64,000 bases of DNA, from positions 62,001 to 126,000 of the forward strand of contig NZ_VANR01000004.1 in the NCBI RefSeq assembly GCF_005885675.1, read 5' to 3'. The notes under the pieces were generated by a model. It was not told the origin of the DNA. It saw nothing but the letters and a program-made list of their open reading frames with translations, and ran no database searches. This document shows, in pieces, positions 24,802-33,691 of this stretch. Source of the DNA: Polaribacter aestuariivivens (GTDB lineage Bacteria; Bacteroidota; Bacteroidia; Flavobacteriales; Flavobacteriaceae). Both the position numbers and the translations under genes were made by a program. Position 1 is the first letter of the stretch; every line of letters begins with the position of its first letter.

Positions 24802-26373
24802 TTATTCATTTAAACTTTCCAATTCTAATACTTTTTGGAGCATTTTATCGTCTAAATGAATAATTCTGTAAAAGCCAACATCGCCAAAAAGTACATTTGC
24901 AATGGATGCTTTTAAATAACGTTGTATGCTTTGTTTTGCTTTAAAGGAAGGTGTTATTTTATCTTTTATAGATGCTAAATAAGTATTAAAAACGACGTCA
25001 TCTTTATCAAACTCATCAACAAAAGTATTGATGTTCCATTTTTCTAATTTTTTACGATTAGTATCTACATAATCAAAAGCAAAATCATTGATAGTATTAA
25101 AATAGAAGCTAGACATGTAAGAGGTAGTATCTATAGCAACAAAAACATCTGGAATGATACCTCCACCACCATAAACGATTTTTCCTTTTGGTGTTTTGTA
25201 TTTTAAAGAATCTACCACTTTTATGCTGTCTTTACTTAGTAGCTCACCACTTGTTACTCTTTTTTGATAATCGCTATAATAATTTTTATTACCATCATGA
25301 TCGTAAGGTTTTTGAATAGAACGTCCTGTTGGAGTGTAATATCTTGCAGTTGTTAAACGGACTGCAGAGCCATCACCTAAATCCATTTCTATTTGTACCA
25401 AACCTTTTCCGAAAGAACGTCTTCCAATAATGGTTCCTTTGTCATTATCTTGTAAAGCTCCTGCAACAATTTCGGAAGCTGATGCTGAATTTTCATCAAT
25501 TAGTACGTATAAACCACCTTTTTCAAAATCTCCTTTTGAGGTTGCGAATGATTCATCAATTTGACCTTTATTATTTTTTGTAAACACAATTAGTTTATCG
25601 TCCTCTAAAAATTCGTCAACAATTTGGTTTGCAATGTCAATAAAACCACCACCATTACCTCGTAAATCTAAAACCAAATCTGTCATTCCATTGTCCATTA
25701 AATTATTTAATGAAGATTTAAATTCTGAGTAGGTGTTTCTTGCAAAACGATCTAATTTTATATAGCCAATTGAGTCGTTAATCATGTAGGCTAAATCTAC
25801 ACTTTTAATGTTTACTTTTCCACGAGTAATATCTACAGTAAAAATAGAATCATTACTTTTTCTATAAATTTGAAGTGCAACTTTTGTGTTTGCTTTTCCT
25901 TTTAAATATCTTGGTACTGCACCACTTAAAATGTCTTTTCCATATAAAGTGTCTTTATTTGCCATTAAAATTCTGTCACCAGCCTTAATGCCCATTTTTA
26001 TACTTGGTCCGCCTTTAATGGGTTGTATTACAGTTATTGTGTCACTAATCATTCTAAATTGTACGCCAATTCCAACAAAATTACCTTGCATGTTTTCTTT
26101 AACTGCTTGTAAATTTTCTTTTGGAATGTAAACGGAATGTGGATCTAATTTACCCAGCATTTGGGTTATGGCACCATCTAGTAAACTATCTGTATTTACA
26201 GTGTCTACATAATCTCTTTCAATAAAATTTATAAGTCTTTTAATTTTTTTTTCTTGAGATGAATTTTTACTGAAAGATAACATTTCTGATGAATTTCCAC
26301 CTAAAGACATTCCTATTAAAACACCAAAAACTACTGCAATTGCTAAAAATAACGGAAGTTTATTCTTGTTCAT
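24802..26373 (-). CDS. S41 family carboxy-terminal processing protease
   Basis: A 523-aa periplasmic protease with an N-terminal membrane anchor (LPLFLAIAVVFGVLIGMSLGG), a PDZ domain at about residues 95-180 (GVQFRMISDTITVIQPIKGGPS), and the tail-specific protease domain. The catalytic serine lies in NSASASEIVAGALQD (near 297) and the lysine in RRSFGKGLVQ (near 323). Family members cleave C-termini of envelope proteins. A paralog of similar size is encoded at 30322 on the other strand. The start overlaps the upstream deaminase gene by 14 nt. Confidence 0.93.
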   Translation of the reverse strand: MNKNKLPLFLAIAVVFGVLIGMSLGGNSSEMLSFSKNSSQEKKIKRLINFIERDYVDTVNTDSLLDGAITQMLGKLDPHSVYIPKENLQAVKENMQGNFVGIGVQFRMISDTITVIQPIKGGPSIKMGIKAGDRILMANKDTLYGKDILSGAVPRYLKGKANTKVALQIYRKSNDSIFTVDITRGKVNIKSVDLAYMINDSIGYIKLDRFARNTYSEFKSSLNNLMDNGMTDLVLDLRGNGGGFIDIANQIVDEFLEDDKLIVFTKNNKGQIDESFATSKGDFEKGGLYVLIDENSASASEIVAGALQDNDKGTIIGRRSFGKGLVQIEMDLGDGSAVRLTTARYYTPTGRSIQKPYDHDGNKNYYSDYQKRVTSGELLSKDSIKVVDSLKYKTPKGKIVYGGGGIIPDVFVAIDTTSYMSSFYFNTINDFAFDYVDTNRKKLEKWNINTFVDEFDKDDVVFNTYLASIKDKITPSFKAKQSIQRYLKASIANVLFGDVGFYRIIHLDDKMLQKVLELESLNE

Positions 26374-26791
26374 ATGGTAAATACTTAATTTCTACGCCTG
26401 CTTTTTCTAAAAAATCTATTCCTGAAGTATCTCTGTATGCTCTTGCATATACAACTCTTTTTATTCCTGCTTGATGAATTAACTTACTACATTGTGTACA
26501 AGGTGATAATGTAATATACAGAGTGGCGTTTTTTGCAGATTGTGTAGAGGATGCAACTTTTAAAATTGCGTTAGCTTCTGCATGTAAAACTTCCCATTTT
26601 GTTAAGCCTTCTTCATCTTCGCAACAATTATCAAAACCTGTTGGAGTTCCATTAAAACCATCAGAAATAATCATTCTGTCTTTTACAATTAAAGCGCCCA
26701 CTTGTTTACGTTTGCAATGTGATAATTTACCCCATTCGTAAGCCATTTTTAAATAGGCCATGTCGTATTTTAATTGTTTTTTTTCTGTCAT
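26360..26791 (-). CDS. dCMP deaminase family protein
   Basis: A 143-aa zinc-dependent deaminase. The zinc-site motifs HAEAN (His and catalytic Glu) and PCTQC (two Cys) are present, as is the substrate-loop context GFNGTPTGFDNCCEDE that is typical of deoxycytidylate deaminases, which feed dUMP to thymidylate synthesis. Related ComEA-type proteins are similar, so some uncertainty remains on substrate. A near-consensus -7 box (TACTTTCG on the minus strand, 26798-26805) is just upstream. The 3' end overlaps the S41 gene, indicating co-expression. Confidence 0.88.
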   Translation of the reverse strand: MTEKKQLKYDMAYLKMAYEWGKLSHCKRKQVGALIVKDRMIISDGFNGTPTGFDNCCEDEEGLTKWEVLHAEANAILKVASSTQSAKNATLYITLSPCTQCSKLIHQAGIKRVVYARAYRDTSGIDFLEKAGVEIKYLPYEQE

Positions 26792-26846
26792 AATTTACGA
26801 AAGTAGCAAGATTAATAGAATTGAAACGTTAATAATTAGACAATTT

Positions 26847-27428
26847 TTACCAAAAAACCCTGTCTAACATCATTTGAATTGCAAAACCAATTACAATGGA
26901 TGAACAAACTAAAATCCAATCTCTTCTAGTTACTTTAAAAAAGTTTTGCAGTAGCGTACCAATAACTAAAATCCCTAAAACTATAATTATTTGTGCAGCT
27001 TCAATACCAAGTGCAAATTCTACCAAAGGAAGTAATTTGTCATCTTCTTTACCAACCATCATTTTAAAATAGTTAGAAAATCCTAAACCATGAATTAGCC
27101 CAAAAAATAAGGCAAAAACCAAGTTTGTATTTTCTTTTCCTAAAGATGATTTTTTTGCTGTAATTACGTTTATAAAACCAGTAATGAAAATTGTTAACGG
27201 AATTAAAAATTCAATCAATTTCATGTTAACATTTAAAATACCGTATGCAGATAATGCCAATGTTACAGAATGCCCAATGGTAAATAAGGTAACTAACCAA
27301 AGCACTTTTTTAAATTGATTAAAGCTGAAAACAACAGCTAAAACAATCAGAAATAAAATATGATCATAAGCTTTTAAGTCTAATACATGGTAAAGACCCA
27401 TTTTGAAGTAGAGAATAAAATCGTCCAT
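26847..27428 (-). CDS. HupE/UreJ family membrane protein
   Basis: A 193-aa integral membrane protein with about six hydrophobic helices. The motifs HILFLIVLAVVFSF near residue 22, TLFTIGHSVTLALSA near 45 and FGLIHGLGFSNYF near 110 are hallmarks of the HupE/UreJ family, whose histidines are thought to bind nickel or another metal in hydrogenase or urease systems. No hydrogenase or urease genes occur nearby, and in Bacteroidota the family is widespread without them. Function here is uncertain. A -7 box lies 25 nt upstream. Confidence 0.87.
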   Translation of the reverse strand: MDDFILYFKMGLYHVLDLKAYDHILFLIVLAVVFSFNQFKKVLWLVTLFTIGHSVTLALSAYGILNVNMKLIEFLIPLTIFITGFINVITAKKSSLGKENTNLVFALFFGLIHGLGFSNYFKMMVGKEDDKLLPLVEFALGIEAAQIIIVLGILVIGTLLQNFFKVTRRDWILVCSSIVIGFAIQMMLDRVFW

Positions 27429-27451
27429 TTTCTTTAAAATTTAGAGGATTT

Positions 27452-27459
27452 CAAATATA
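27452..27459 (-). promoter_or_regulatory. -7 box for the HupE-like gene
   Basis: The minus strand reads TATATTTG, an exact TAnnTTTG match, 24 nt upstream of the ATG at 27428. It is divergent from the promoter at 27549. Confidence 0.55.
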
Positions 27460-27548
27460 TAAAAAGAAAAAATGGTGACAATATTGTTTTTCTTATTTTG
27501 TTTTTAGGTTTTAAACAATTTTTATTTTTATTTATTCTAAATAAGCTT

Positions 27549-27556
27549 TATATTTG
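27549..27556 (+). promoter_or_regulatory. -7 box for the small Cys-rich gene
   Basis: TATATTTGC matches TAnnTTTG exactly and lies 18 nt before the ATG at 27574. A T-rich stretch occupies the -33 region. Confidence 0.6.
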
Positions 27557-27573
27557 CACTTTAATTAATACAA

Positions 27574-27753
27574 ATGATTGTTTTTTATACTTCAGAAAAA
27601 CCTACTATACCATTATCTCAAAGTTATATTTGCGATAGCATTTGTTCCTCTAGCTGTGGTTTAAAGCCGAAAAGTAAGTGTTGTAATAAATACAAGAAAA
27701 AAGGTGTTAATTGCAAAAGATGCCCACATATTTTACTACAAGAAGCATCTTAA
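27574..27753 (+). CDS. Small cysteine-rich conserved protein, 59 aa
   Basis: The frame from ATG 27574 to TAA 27751-27753 encodes 59 residues: MIVFYTSEKPTIPLSQSYIC..., with cysteines at 20, 24, 28, 36, 37, 47 and 50, the last two as CKRCP. The basic stretch SKCCNKYKKKGVNCKRCP resembles short uncharacterised proteins I recall in Bacteroidota. The cysteine spacing suggests metal binding (zinc or iron-sulfur), which is inference. There is no signal peptide. A consensus promoter lies directly upstream, supporting expression. Its stop codon overlaps the stop of the convergent GDSL lipoprotein gene. Confidence 0.7.
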   Translation: MIVFYTSEKPTIPLSQSYICDSICSSSCGLKPKSKCCNKYKKKGVNCKRCPHILLQEAS

Positions 27754-28517
27754 TTTAGGTTTAATTTTTGCAGAACAACAGGAGTTATTCTTTCAACAAA
27801 TTTTTTGTATGCAAGTTTTGATGGATGTAAACCGTCATTTGCAACTAAAGCTGGATTTACCAAACCTTGTCTTGTAATATCTGTAATATTTATAAAAGTG
27901 ATACCTCTACTAATACAATATGCTTGTGCAAAATTATTATAGGTATCTATTTCAGAAGAAATGGTAGTATTAGCTCTTCCAAAAGGAGTAAAAGCATAAT
28001 CTGGAATAGAAATAACAATTAAGTTTTCAATATTATTATTAGCGGCTTTTGTTGCTATTTCTAACAATTTTGGAAATTCAGTTTCGTAAGTAGAAAATGG
28101 TTTTCTTTGGTATTGATTATTTACTCCTATTAATAAGGTAACCAAATTGTAATCGGAATTAATATTTTCAGCATCGATTGCACTTATTAAATTTGTGGTT
28201 GTCCAACCAGTTTTTGCAATTATTTTTAAGGGAAAAGAACTTTTGTTTTGTGTAATTGTTAATAAAGTATCTACTAATTGAACAGGGAATTTGCAGGTTT
28301 CACAAACACTTTCTCCAATAGTGTAGCTATCACCTAAAGACAATATTTTAAAAACACCATTATTATTTACACCACCATTATTTGGATTTATAAAAGTTGT
28401 ATCAACCTCTATATCAGAGGAATTTATATCTAAATTTTCTTCAAAATCAGTAACACTTCCACAAGAAGAAATGGTTAAAAATAAAATATAAAGTATAATA
28501 TAAAATCCTTTTTTCAT
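27750..28517 (-). CDS. SGNH/GDSL hydrolase lipoprotein
   Basis: A 255-aa lipoprotein: the signal peptide ends in a lipobox (LFLTISSC, cysteine near residue 19). The SGNH hydrolase blocks are visible: SLGDSYTIGESV (block I, nucleophile Ser), a glycine in block II, GVNNQY (block III Asn) and DGLHPSKLAY (block V Asp and His). Such enzymes are esterases or lipases, often deacetylating carbohydrates; the substrate is unknown. An insertion of acidic/Asn residues precedes the domain. Likely anchored in the outer or inner membrane facing the periplasm. Confidence 0.9.
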   Translation of the reverse strand: MKKGFYIILYILFLTISSCGSVTDFEENLDINSSDIEVDTTFINPNNGGVNNNGVFKILSLGDSYTIGESVCETCKFPVQLVDTLLTITQNKSSFPLKIIAKTGWTTTNLISAIDAENINSDYNLVTLLIGVNNQYQRKPFSTYETEFPKLLEIATKAANNNIENLIVISIPDYAFTPFGRANTTISSEIDTYNNFAQAYCISRGITFINITDITRQGLVNPALVANDGLHPSKLAYKKFVERITPVVLQKLNLN

Positions 28518-28589
28518 AACTATTTGTAGTCTAAAAGTGAATTGTTTACTTACAAATATTCTCTTAAATTATTATTTTAAAAGATGTTT

Positions 28590-29768
28590 TTATTTGAAAG
28601 CATTCAATCCTGTAATATCTAAACCAGTAATTAAAAGATGAATGTCATGTGTGCCTTCATAGGTAATTACACTTTCTAAATTCATCATATGGCGCATTAT
28701 GGAGTATTCTCCAGTAATTCCCATTCCACCTAACATTTGTCTTGCTTCTCTTGCAATTTTTATTGCCATTTCTACATTATTACGTTTCGCCATCGAAATT
28801 TGTGCGGAAGTTGCTTTTCCTTCATTTTTTAAAGTACCAAGTCTCCAAGCTAACAATTGTGCTTTGGTAATTTCTGTTATCATTTCCGATAATTTTTTTT
28901 GTTGTAATTGAAACTGACCTATTGGTTTTCCAAATTGTTCACGTTCTTTTGCATAGCGTAAAGCAGTATCATAACAGTCCATTGCAGCACCAATTGCACC
29001 CCAAGCAATTCCATAACGTGCAGAATCTAAGCAACCTAAAGGAGCTCCCAATCCAGATTTATTAGGTAGTAAATTTTCCTTTGGAACTTTTACATTATCA
29101 AAAATTAACTCTCCCGTAGATGAAGCTCTTAAAGACCATTTGTTATGAGTTTCAGGAGTTGAAAAACCTTCCATTCCACGTTCTACAATTAAACCGTGAA
29201 TTCTTCCTTCTTCATTTTTAGCCCAAACTACAGCAATGTTGCAAAACGGAGCGTTAGAAATCCACATTTTAGCACCATTTAACAAATAGTGATCTCCTTT
29301 ATCTTTAAAGTTGGTTTCCATTCCTCCAGGATTGGAACCATGATTTGGTTCTGTTAAACCAAAACTTCCCATCCATTCTCCTGAAGCCAGTTTTGGTAAA
29401 TATTTTTTACGTTGTGCTCCATTTCCGTAAGTAAAAATAGGATACATTACTAAAGAAGATTGAACAGAAGCTGTAGAACGTACTCCAGAATCACCACGTT
29501 CTATTTCTTGCATGATTAATCCGTATGAAATTTGATCTAAACCTGCACCACCATAAGCTTCTGGAATATATGGTCCAAAAGCACCAATTTCTGCCAAACC
29601 AGTAATAATTTGAGTTGGAAATTCTGCTTTTTGAGCATAATCTTCAATAATTGGCGAAACATCACGTTTTACCCAATCACGAGCAGCTTCACGAATTAGT
29701 TTATGCTCTTCTGTTAGTAAATCATCAATATTATAATAATCTGGCGCTTGAAATAAATCTGGTTTCAT
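28590..29768 (-). CDS. Acyl-CoA dehydrogenase, glutaryl-CoA dehydrogenase type
   Basis: A 392-aa flavoenzyme of the acyl-CoA dehydrogenase family. The catalytic glutamate is in VITYEGTHDIH near residue 370, and the FAD/substrate motifs FGLTEPNHGSNPG and WISNAPFCNIAVVWAK are present. The segment RSTASVQSSLVMYPI matches the characteristic glutaryl-CoA dehydrogenase region, so it probably converts glutaryl-CoA to crotonyl-CoA in lysine/tryptophan breakdown. No other pathway genes are nearby, so substrate is based on similarity from memory. A -7 box is found about 35 nt upstream. Confidence 0.88.
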   Translation of the reverse strand: MKPDLFQAPDYYNIDDLLTEEHKLIREAARDWVKRDVSPIIEDYAQKAEFPTQIITGLAEIGAFGPYIPEAYGGAGLDQISYGLIMQEIERGDSGVRSTASVQSSLVMYPIFTYGNGAQRKKYLPKLASGEWMGSFGLTEPNHGSNPGGMETNFKDKGDHYLLNGAKMWISNAPFCNIAVVWAKNEEGRIHGLIVERGMEGFSTPETHNKWSLRASSTGELIFDNVKVPKENLLPNKSGLGAPLGCLDSARYGIAWGAIGAAMDCYDTALRYAKEREQFGKPIGQFQLQQKKLSEMITEITKAQLLAWRLGTLKNEGKATSAQISMAKRNNVEMAIKIAREARQMLGGMGITGEYSIMRHMMNLESVITYEGTHDIHLLITGLDITGLNAFK

Positions 29769-29801
29769 AAATTTTTATTCAGTAAAAATGATAAATTTTA
29801 A

Positions 29802-29809
29802 CAAACTTA
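29802..29809 (-). promoter_or_regulatory. -7 box for the acyl-CoA dehydrogenase gene
   Basis: The minus strand reads TAAGTTTG, an exact TAnnTTTG match, 34 nt before the ATG at 29768. Confidence 0.5.
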
Positions 29810-29929
29810 TTAAATATTGTTTAATATTTAACAAATGTGGTTTAAAATAATTTGTGGAATTTAATATAAAAATACGCATCTTTTTTAAAGTTAGGCTTTA
29901 GAAATTGTTAAAAAGTGTTCCTTTTCTAT

Positions 29930-29937
29930 TAAGTTTG
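29930..29937 (+). promoter_or_regulatory. -7 box for rnpA
   Basis: TAAGTTTG matches TAnnTTTG, with a TTG at 29906-29908 at suitable -33 spacing. It ends only 5 nt before the rnpA ATG, so the transcript would be leaderless or nearly so. Confidence 0.5.
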
Positions 29938-29942
29938 TAGTG

Positions 29943-30341
29943 ATGAAGCATACTTTAGGTAAAAAAGAACGTTTAAAGAGTAGAAAGTTGATTGAGAAAC
30001 TTTATGCTGAAGGTAAATCTGTAAAAGCTTATCCTCTAAGAATGATGTATATTCAAACAGAACATACATCAGATTTTCCTGCTCAAGTAGGTGTTTCTGT
30101 GCCCAAAAGAAACTTTAAATTAGCAGTAGATAGAAACAGAATTAAGCGCTTAATGCGTGAAAGTTATCGGCTACAAAAAAGTATTGTTTACAATAATTTA
30201 GATGCTCCGTATGTTTTTATGATTTCGTACCTTGGTAAAGAAGAAATGAAGTATGAAGAAATTTACAGTAAAATGGAAAAATTATTAACCTTGTTTACAT
30301 ACAAGACAAAAAATAAAGAAGATGAAACGATTCAACTTTAA
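29943..30341 (+). CDS. rnpA: Ribonuclease P protein component
   Basis: A 132-aa basic protein that binds the RNase P RNA and helps mature the 5' ends of tRNAs. The family motif is intact: VGVSVPKRNFKLAVDRNRIKRLMRESYR, with the RNR core near residues 68-72. The ATG at 29943 is preferred over the in-frame GTG one codon earlier. rnpA is usually paired with rpmH near the origin in other phyla; here rpmH is absent and the gene overlaps the following S41 protease gene by 20 nt. Confidence 0.93.
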   Translation: MKHTLGKKERLKSRKLIEKLYAEGKSVKAYPLRMMYIQTEHTSDFPAQVGVSVPKRNFKLAVDRNRIKRLMRESYRLQKSIVYNNLDAPYVFMISYLGKEEMKYEEIYSKMEKLLTLFTYKTKNKEDETIQL

Positions 30342-31953
30342 AAACAAAACCATAGCAATTTTCTTGGTAGGAACTGTTTTTTTAACCTACTCATTCAAGT
30401 CTAAATTTTTTGAAGTTGCAAAACAAATTGAAATTTACAACACCTTATTTAAGGAGTTGAATATGTATTATGTAGATGAAATTAATCCCGCAGAATTTAC
30501 GGATAAAGCCATTAAAAATACACTTAAAGATTTAGATCCGTACACAAATTTTTACAACGAACAAGATGTAGAAACTGCAAAAATTAGAAGAGCAGGAGAA
30601 TATGGTGGAATTGGAGTTTCAGTTTTTTACACAACTCAAGGTATTGAAATTAAAGAAATTTATAAAGATTTTTCTGCAGACAAAGCCAATTTAAAAGTAG
30701 GAGATATTATTATTTCTGTTAATGGACAATCATTAAAAAATATGGATGCTGAACAATTATCTACGTTTTTGAAAGGAGTTCCAAACAGTAAGTTTAATGT
30801 AGAAATTGATAGACAAGGAAGTATCATAAAAAAAGAAATTATTAGAGATAAAGTTGTTGTAAACCCTGTACCATTTGCAGAAATGATTAATGAAGATACT
30901 GGTTATATAACATTAACTCGCTTCAATGAAAAGGCATCTTCTGAAATTAGAAAAGCATTTAAAAAGTTAGAAAAACAAGGCATGAAAAAACTAGTTTTTG
31001 ATTTGCGTTCAAATCCTGGAGGCTCTTTGATAGAATCTATAAATATTTCTAATTTCTTTTTACCAAAAGGAAAAACAATTGTTACCACAAAAGCAAAAAT
31101 TAAAAAATGGAGCAATACATATAAAACAACAAATAATCCTTTAGATCTAAACATTCCAATAGTGGTTTTAATAAATGAACGTTCTGCATCTGCATCTGAA
31201 ATTGTAAGTGGTTCGTTACAAGATTATGATAGAGCCGTAATTTTAGGAAAACGTTCTTTTGGTAAAGGTTTGGTACAACGTTACAGGCCACTTACTTACG
31301 GAACACAATTAAAGGTTACCATTTCAAAATATTATACTCCAAGTGGAAGATGTATTCAAGAATTAGACTATGCAAATAGAGATAAAGATGGCAACGTACC
31401 TAAATTTTCCGATAGTGGAATAAACGCCTTTAAAACTCAAAACGGAAGAACAGTTTACGATGGTGGAGGAGTTTTACCAGATGTAATTACAAAAACTTCC
31501 GATAAAAACGAAACAACAGAAGCATTATTAGATTCGAAAGCAATTTTTAATTTCGCCACAAAATATTATTATGAAAACCCAACAATTGGAAAAGTAAATG
31601 ATTTTGATTTTAAAAATAACGATTTCAAAAAATTCGAAAACTATTTAAAAATAGATACTACTTTTTTAACAAATCAAGAAAAACTATTCAAAAAAGCATA
31701 TTTAGCTTCAGATAAAAATAATATTTCTAAAGAATATGAAAATATAAAAGAAAAACTATTTGATATCAAAATTGAAGAAATATCTAAAAATAAAGACATT
31801 TTATCAGAAATAATTAAAGAAGAAATATTGCAAAGATATTTTTACAGAGAAGGTGTTTACCAGCACAAACTAAAAAATGATAAAACAATATATGAAGCAC
31901 TAGAATTGTTGAACAATCAAGATAAATACAATCAAATTTTATCAGGTAAATAG
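30322..31953 (+). CDS. S41 family carboxy-terminal processing protease, second copy
   Basis: A 543-aa envelope protease. N-terminal anchor IAIFLVGTVFLTYSF, PDZ domain at about residues 90-175 (GIGVSVFYTTQGIEIKEIYKD), catalytic serine in ERSASASEIVSGSLQD and lysine in KRSFGKGLVQRY, then a C-terminal helical extension (ENIKEKLFDIKIEEISKNK). It shares domain order with the S41 protein at 24802, but the sequences differ throughout, so the duplication is old. Coupled to rnpA by a 20-nt overlap. Substrates unknown. Confidence 0.93.
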   Translation: MKRFNFKNKTIAIFLVGTVFLTYSFKSKFFEVAKQIEIYNTLFKELNMYYVDEINPAEFTDKAIKNTLKDLDPYTNFYNEQDVETAKIRRAGEYGGIGVSVFYTTQGIEIKEIYKDFSADKANLKVGDIIISVNGQSLKNMDAEQLSTFLKGVPNSKFNVEIDRQGSIIKKEIIRDKVVVNPVPFAEMINEDTGYITLTRFNEKASSEIRKAFKKLEKQGMKKLVFDLRSNPGGSLIESINISNFFLPKGKTIVTTKAKIKKWSNTYKTTNNPLDLNIPIVVLINERSASASEIVSGSLQDYDRAVILGKRSFGKGLVQRYRPLTYGTQLKVTISKYYTPSGRCIQELDYANRDKDGNVPKFSDSGINAFKTQNGRTVYDGGGVLPDVITKTSDKNETTEALLDSKAIFNFATKYYYENPTIGKVNDFDFKNNDFKKFENYLKIDTTFLTNQEKLFKKAYLASDKNNISKEYENIKEKLFDIKIEEISKNKDILSEIIKEEILQRYFYREGVYQHKLKNDKTIYEALELLNNQDKYNQILSGK

Positions 31954-31956
31954 TTT

Positions 31957-31964
31957 TATATTTG
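31957..31964 (+). promoter_or_regulatory. -7 box for the 562-aa protein gene
   Basis: TATATTTGC matches TAnnTTTG and lies 17 nt before the ATG at 31981, immediately after the stop of the S41 gene. Confidence 0.6.
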
Positions 31965-31980
31965 CCCTTTAAAATAATAC

Positions 31981-33669
31981 ATGTCAGAAACCAAAAAAAT
32001 AAATAGAACTAGAGCTCAAGAATCTACAAATGCCATAGAAAAACTGTACATTTCTATGCGTCATTTATTTAGTAGAGGTTTTTACAAACCAATGGGTATT
32101 TCTGGTGAAACCTTAAGAAAATCTTTATTGCTTTTAAGACCAGAAATTTATGGCTCTATTGCAGAAGAAAGAATAGAATTAAATGGCTTAACCTACGTAA
32201 TTGAAAGATTACCAATAGGAATTGAAGAATGCCAATACATAAATTTAACTGCTGACGAAGGTTACAAAAACAGTCATTTTACACCAATTATTCCTCCAAA
32301 AAGAAGAAGAAATTGTTATAGAATAGACAAAGACCAAATGAATATTGAAATTACCAGAGGAAGATCTGAAATTTATGATATTCTTACACACCTTACATTT
32401 TTATTTATAGAATCTCATAAAATTCAAGAAAGAGTAACCCTAAATGATGGTGAAGATTTCACAAGAGAATGGCAACATTTAGAAACAATTATAATTCATC
32501 AAAAAGAAATTTCTGAAAAAGAAAGAGAAGTAACCATTGTACATTTAGCAAATATTTTAGGAAGAACTTTTGACGAAGTTTCAGCCATTTATAAAACTTT
32601 TTCTACAAACGAAAACCCAGACCGTTTTTTCCAATTAATATATTGGTTAGGTAAATTAGCCATCAATGAAGTTTTAGAAAACAAGAAAAGAACGGTTACT
32701 TTCAGCTCGGTTTTAGTAGAAGAAATAGGACACCATATCTATGGTGAAATATGGGCGAACAACATTAAAAAAGTACTAAAATTAAATAATCTTTTAGAAA
32801 GACCAATCCATATTATTAGTGCAAATATGCACAGCGTATTAAACTCTATATATGCGAAAAATGCGTTGCCAAAAGAAGCTAAAAACTTAAAAGGTTTTGA
32901 ACTTTATCAACTTTTAAGCAACGTAAATAGCAAACCCTTGCAAAAAAAAGTAAAAGATTACGCCTCAACAAACGGATTGATTTACGTAAAAGATACCTCA
33001 GGAACCAATATAAATGTTCAAATAATAGATACATCTAAAATAAATTTCGATGTTTTATCGTTCTCTAAAAAAGACAAGGTAGAAGATAATGCTGTAATCA
33101 TTGTAATGGACTATGCTTTTGGCGAACAAGCCTATGAAACTATGGATGAATTACTGAAACCATATACATGTGAAAAAAATACCAAAACACATTTAGATGT
33201 AAAATCAGTTTCAATAATGGGAAAAGCAGGAATTTTAGAAGGAGGTAAAGGAGATATTATGATACCTTCTGCACATATTTTTGAAGGAACAGCTGATAAT
33301 TATCCTTTTAAAAATGAGCTTTCTAAAGCAGATTTAGAAGGTTTTGGTGTAAAATCTTTTGATGGTTCCATGATTTCAGTTTTAGGAACCTCATTACAAA
33401 ATAAAGATTTGCTAAAGTTTTTCCATAATTCTACTTGGAATGTAATAGGTTTAGAAATGGAAGGAGCCCATTATCAAAAAGCAATACAATCTGCCTCAAA
33501 AATTAGAGGTAATATTTCTGAAAATGTACAAGTACGTTATGCGTATTATGCATCAGATAATCCTTTAGAAACTGGAGCAACATTAGCATCTGGTGGTTTA
33601 GGAATGACAGGAGTAACACCAACTTACGCAATTACACAAAAAATATTAGAACAAATTTTTAATAGTTAA
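31981..33669 (+). CDS. Uncharacterised 562-aa protein with nucleoside-phosphorylase-like C-terminus (DUF6909-like)
   Basis: A cytoplasmic protein without signal peptide. The N-terminal half is charged and helical (RTRAQESTNAIEKLYISMRHLFSRGFYKP; RGRSEIYDILTHLTFLFIESH). From about residue 370 the sequence recalls purine nucleoside phosphorylase/AMP nucleosidase folds: AVIIVMDYAFGEQAYE, SIMGKAGILEGGKGDIMIPS and VIGLEMEGAHYQKAIQ (near 490). The last matches the M-E-G/S substrate loop of that superfamily. I believe it corresponds to the DUF6909 family, from memory. Conserved size and its own promoter suggest a housekeeping role; it could be a nucleosidase or a nucleotide sensor. Confidence 0.75.
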   Translation: MSETKKINRTRAQESTNAIEKLYISMRHLFSRGFYKPMGISGETLRKSLLLLRPEIYGSIAEERIELNGLTYVIERLPIGIEECQYINLTADEGYKNSHFTPIIPPKRRRNCYRIDKDQMNIEITRGRSEIYDILTHLTFLFIESHKIQERVTLNDGEDFTREWQHLETIIIHQKEISEKEREVTIVHLANILGRTFDEVSAIYKTFSTNENPDRFFQLIYWLGKLAINEVLENKKRTVTFSSVLVEEIGHHIYGEIWANNIKKVLKLNNLLERPIHIISANMHSVLNSIYAKNALPKEAKNLKGFELYQLLSNVNSKPLQKKVKDYASTNGLIYVKDTSGTNINVQIIDTSKINFDVLSFSKKDKVEDNAVIIVMDYAFGEQAYETMDELLKPYTCEKNTKTHLDVKSVSIMGKAGILEGGKGDIMIPSAHIFEGTADNYPFKNELSKADLEGFGVKSFDGSMISVLGTSLQNKDLLKFFHNSTWNVIGLEMEGAHYQKAIQSASKIRGNISENVQVRYAYYASDNPLETGATLASGGLGMTGVTPTYAITQKILEQIFNS

Positions 33670-33691
33670 ATTTATAGATTAAAAAATTAGC

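Noticed and set aside
29768..29943. Possible replication origin at the strand switch near rnpA
   Set aside because: No dnaA, rpmH or DnaA-box cluster was seen; the switch is simply a divergent promoter region.
24802..31953. Two S41 proteases as evidence of a recent duplication
   Set aside because: They share domain order and catalytic motifs but differ throughout the rest, so they are old paralogs.
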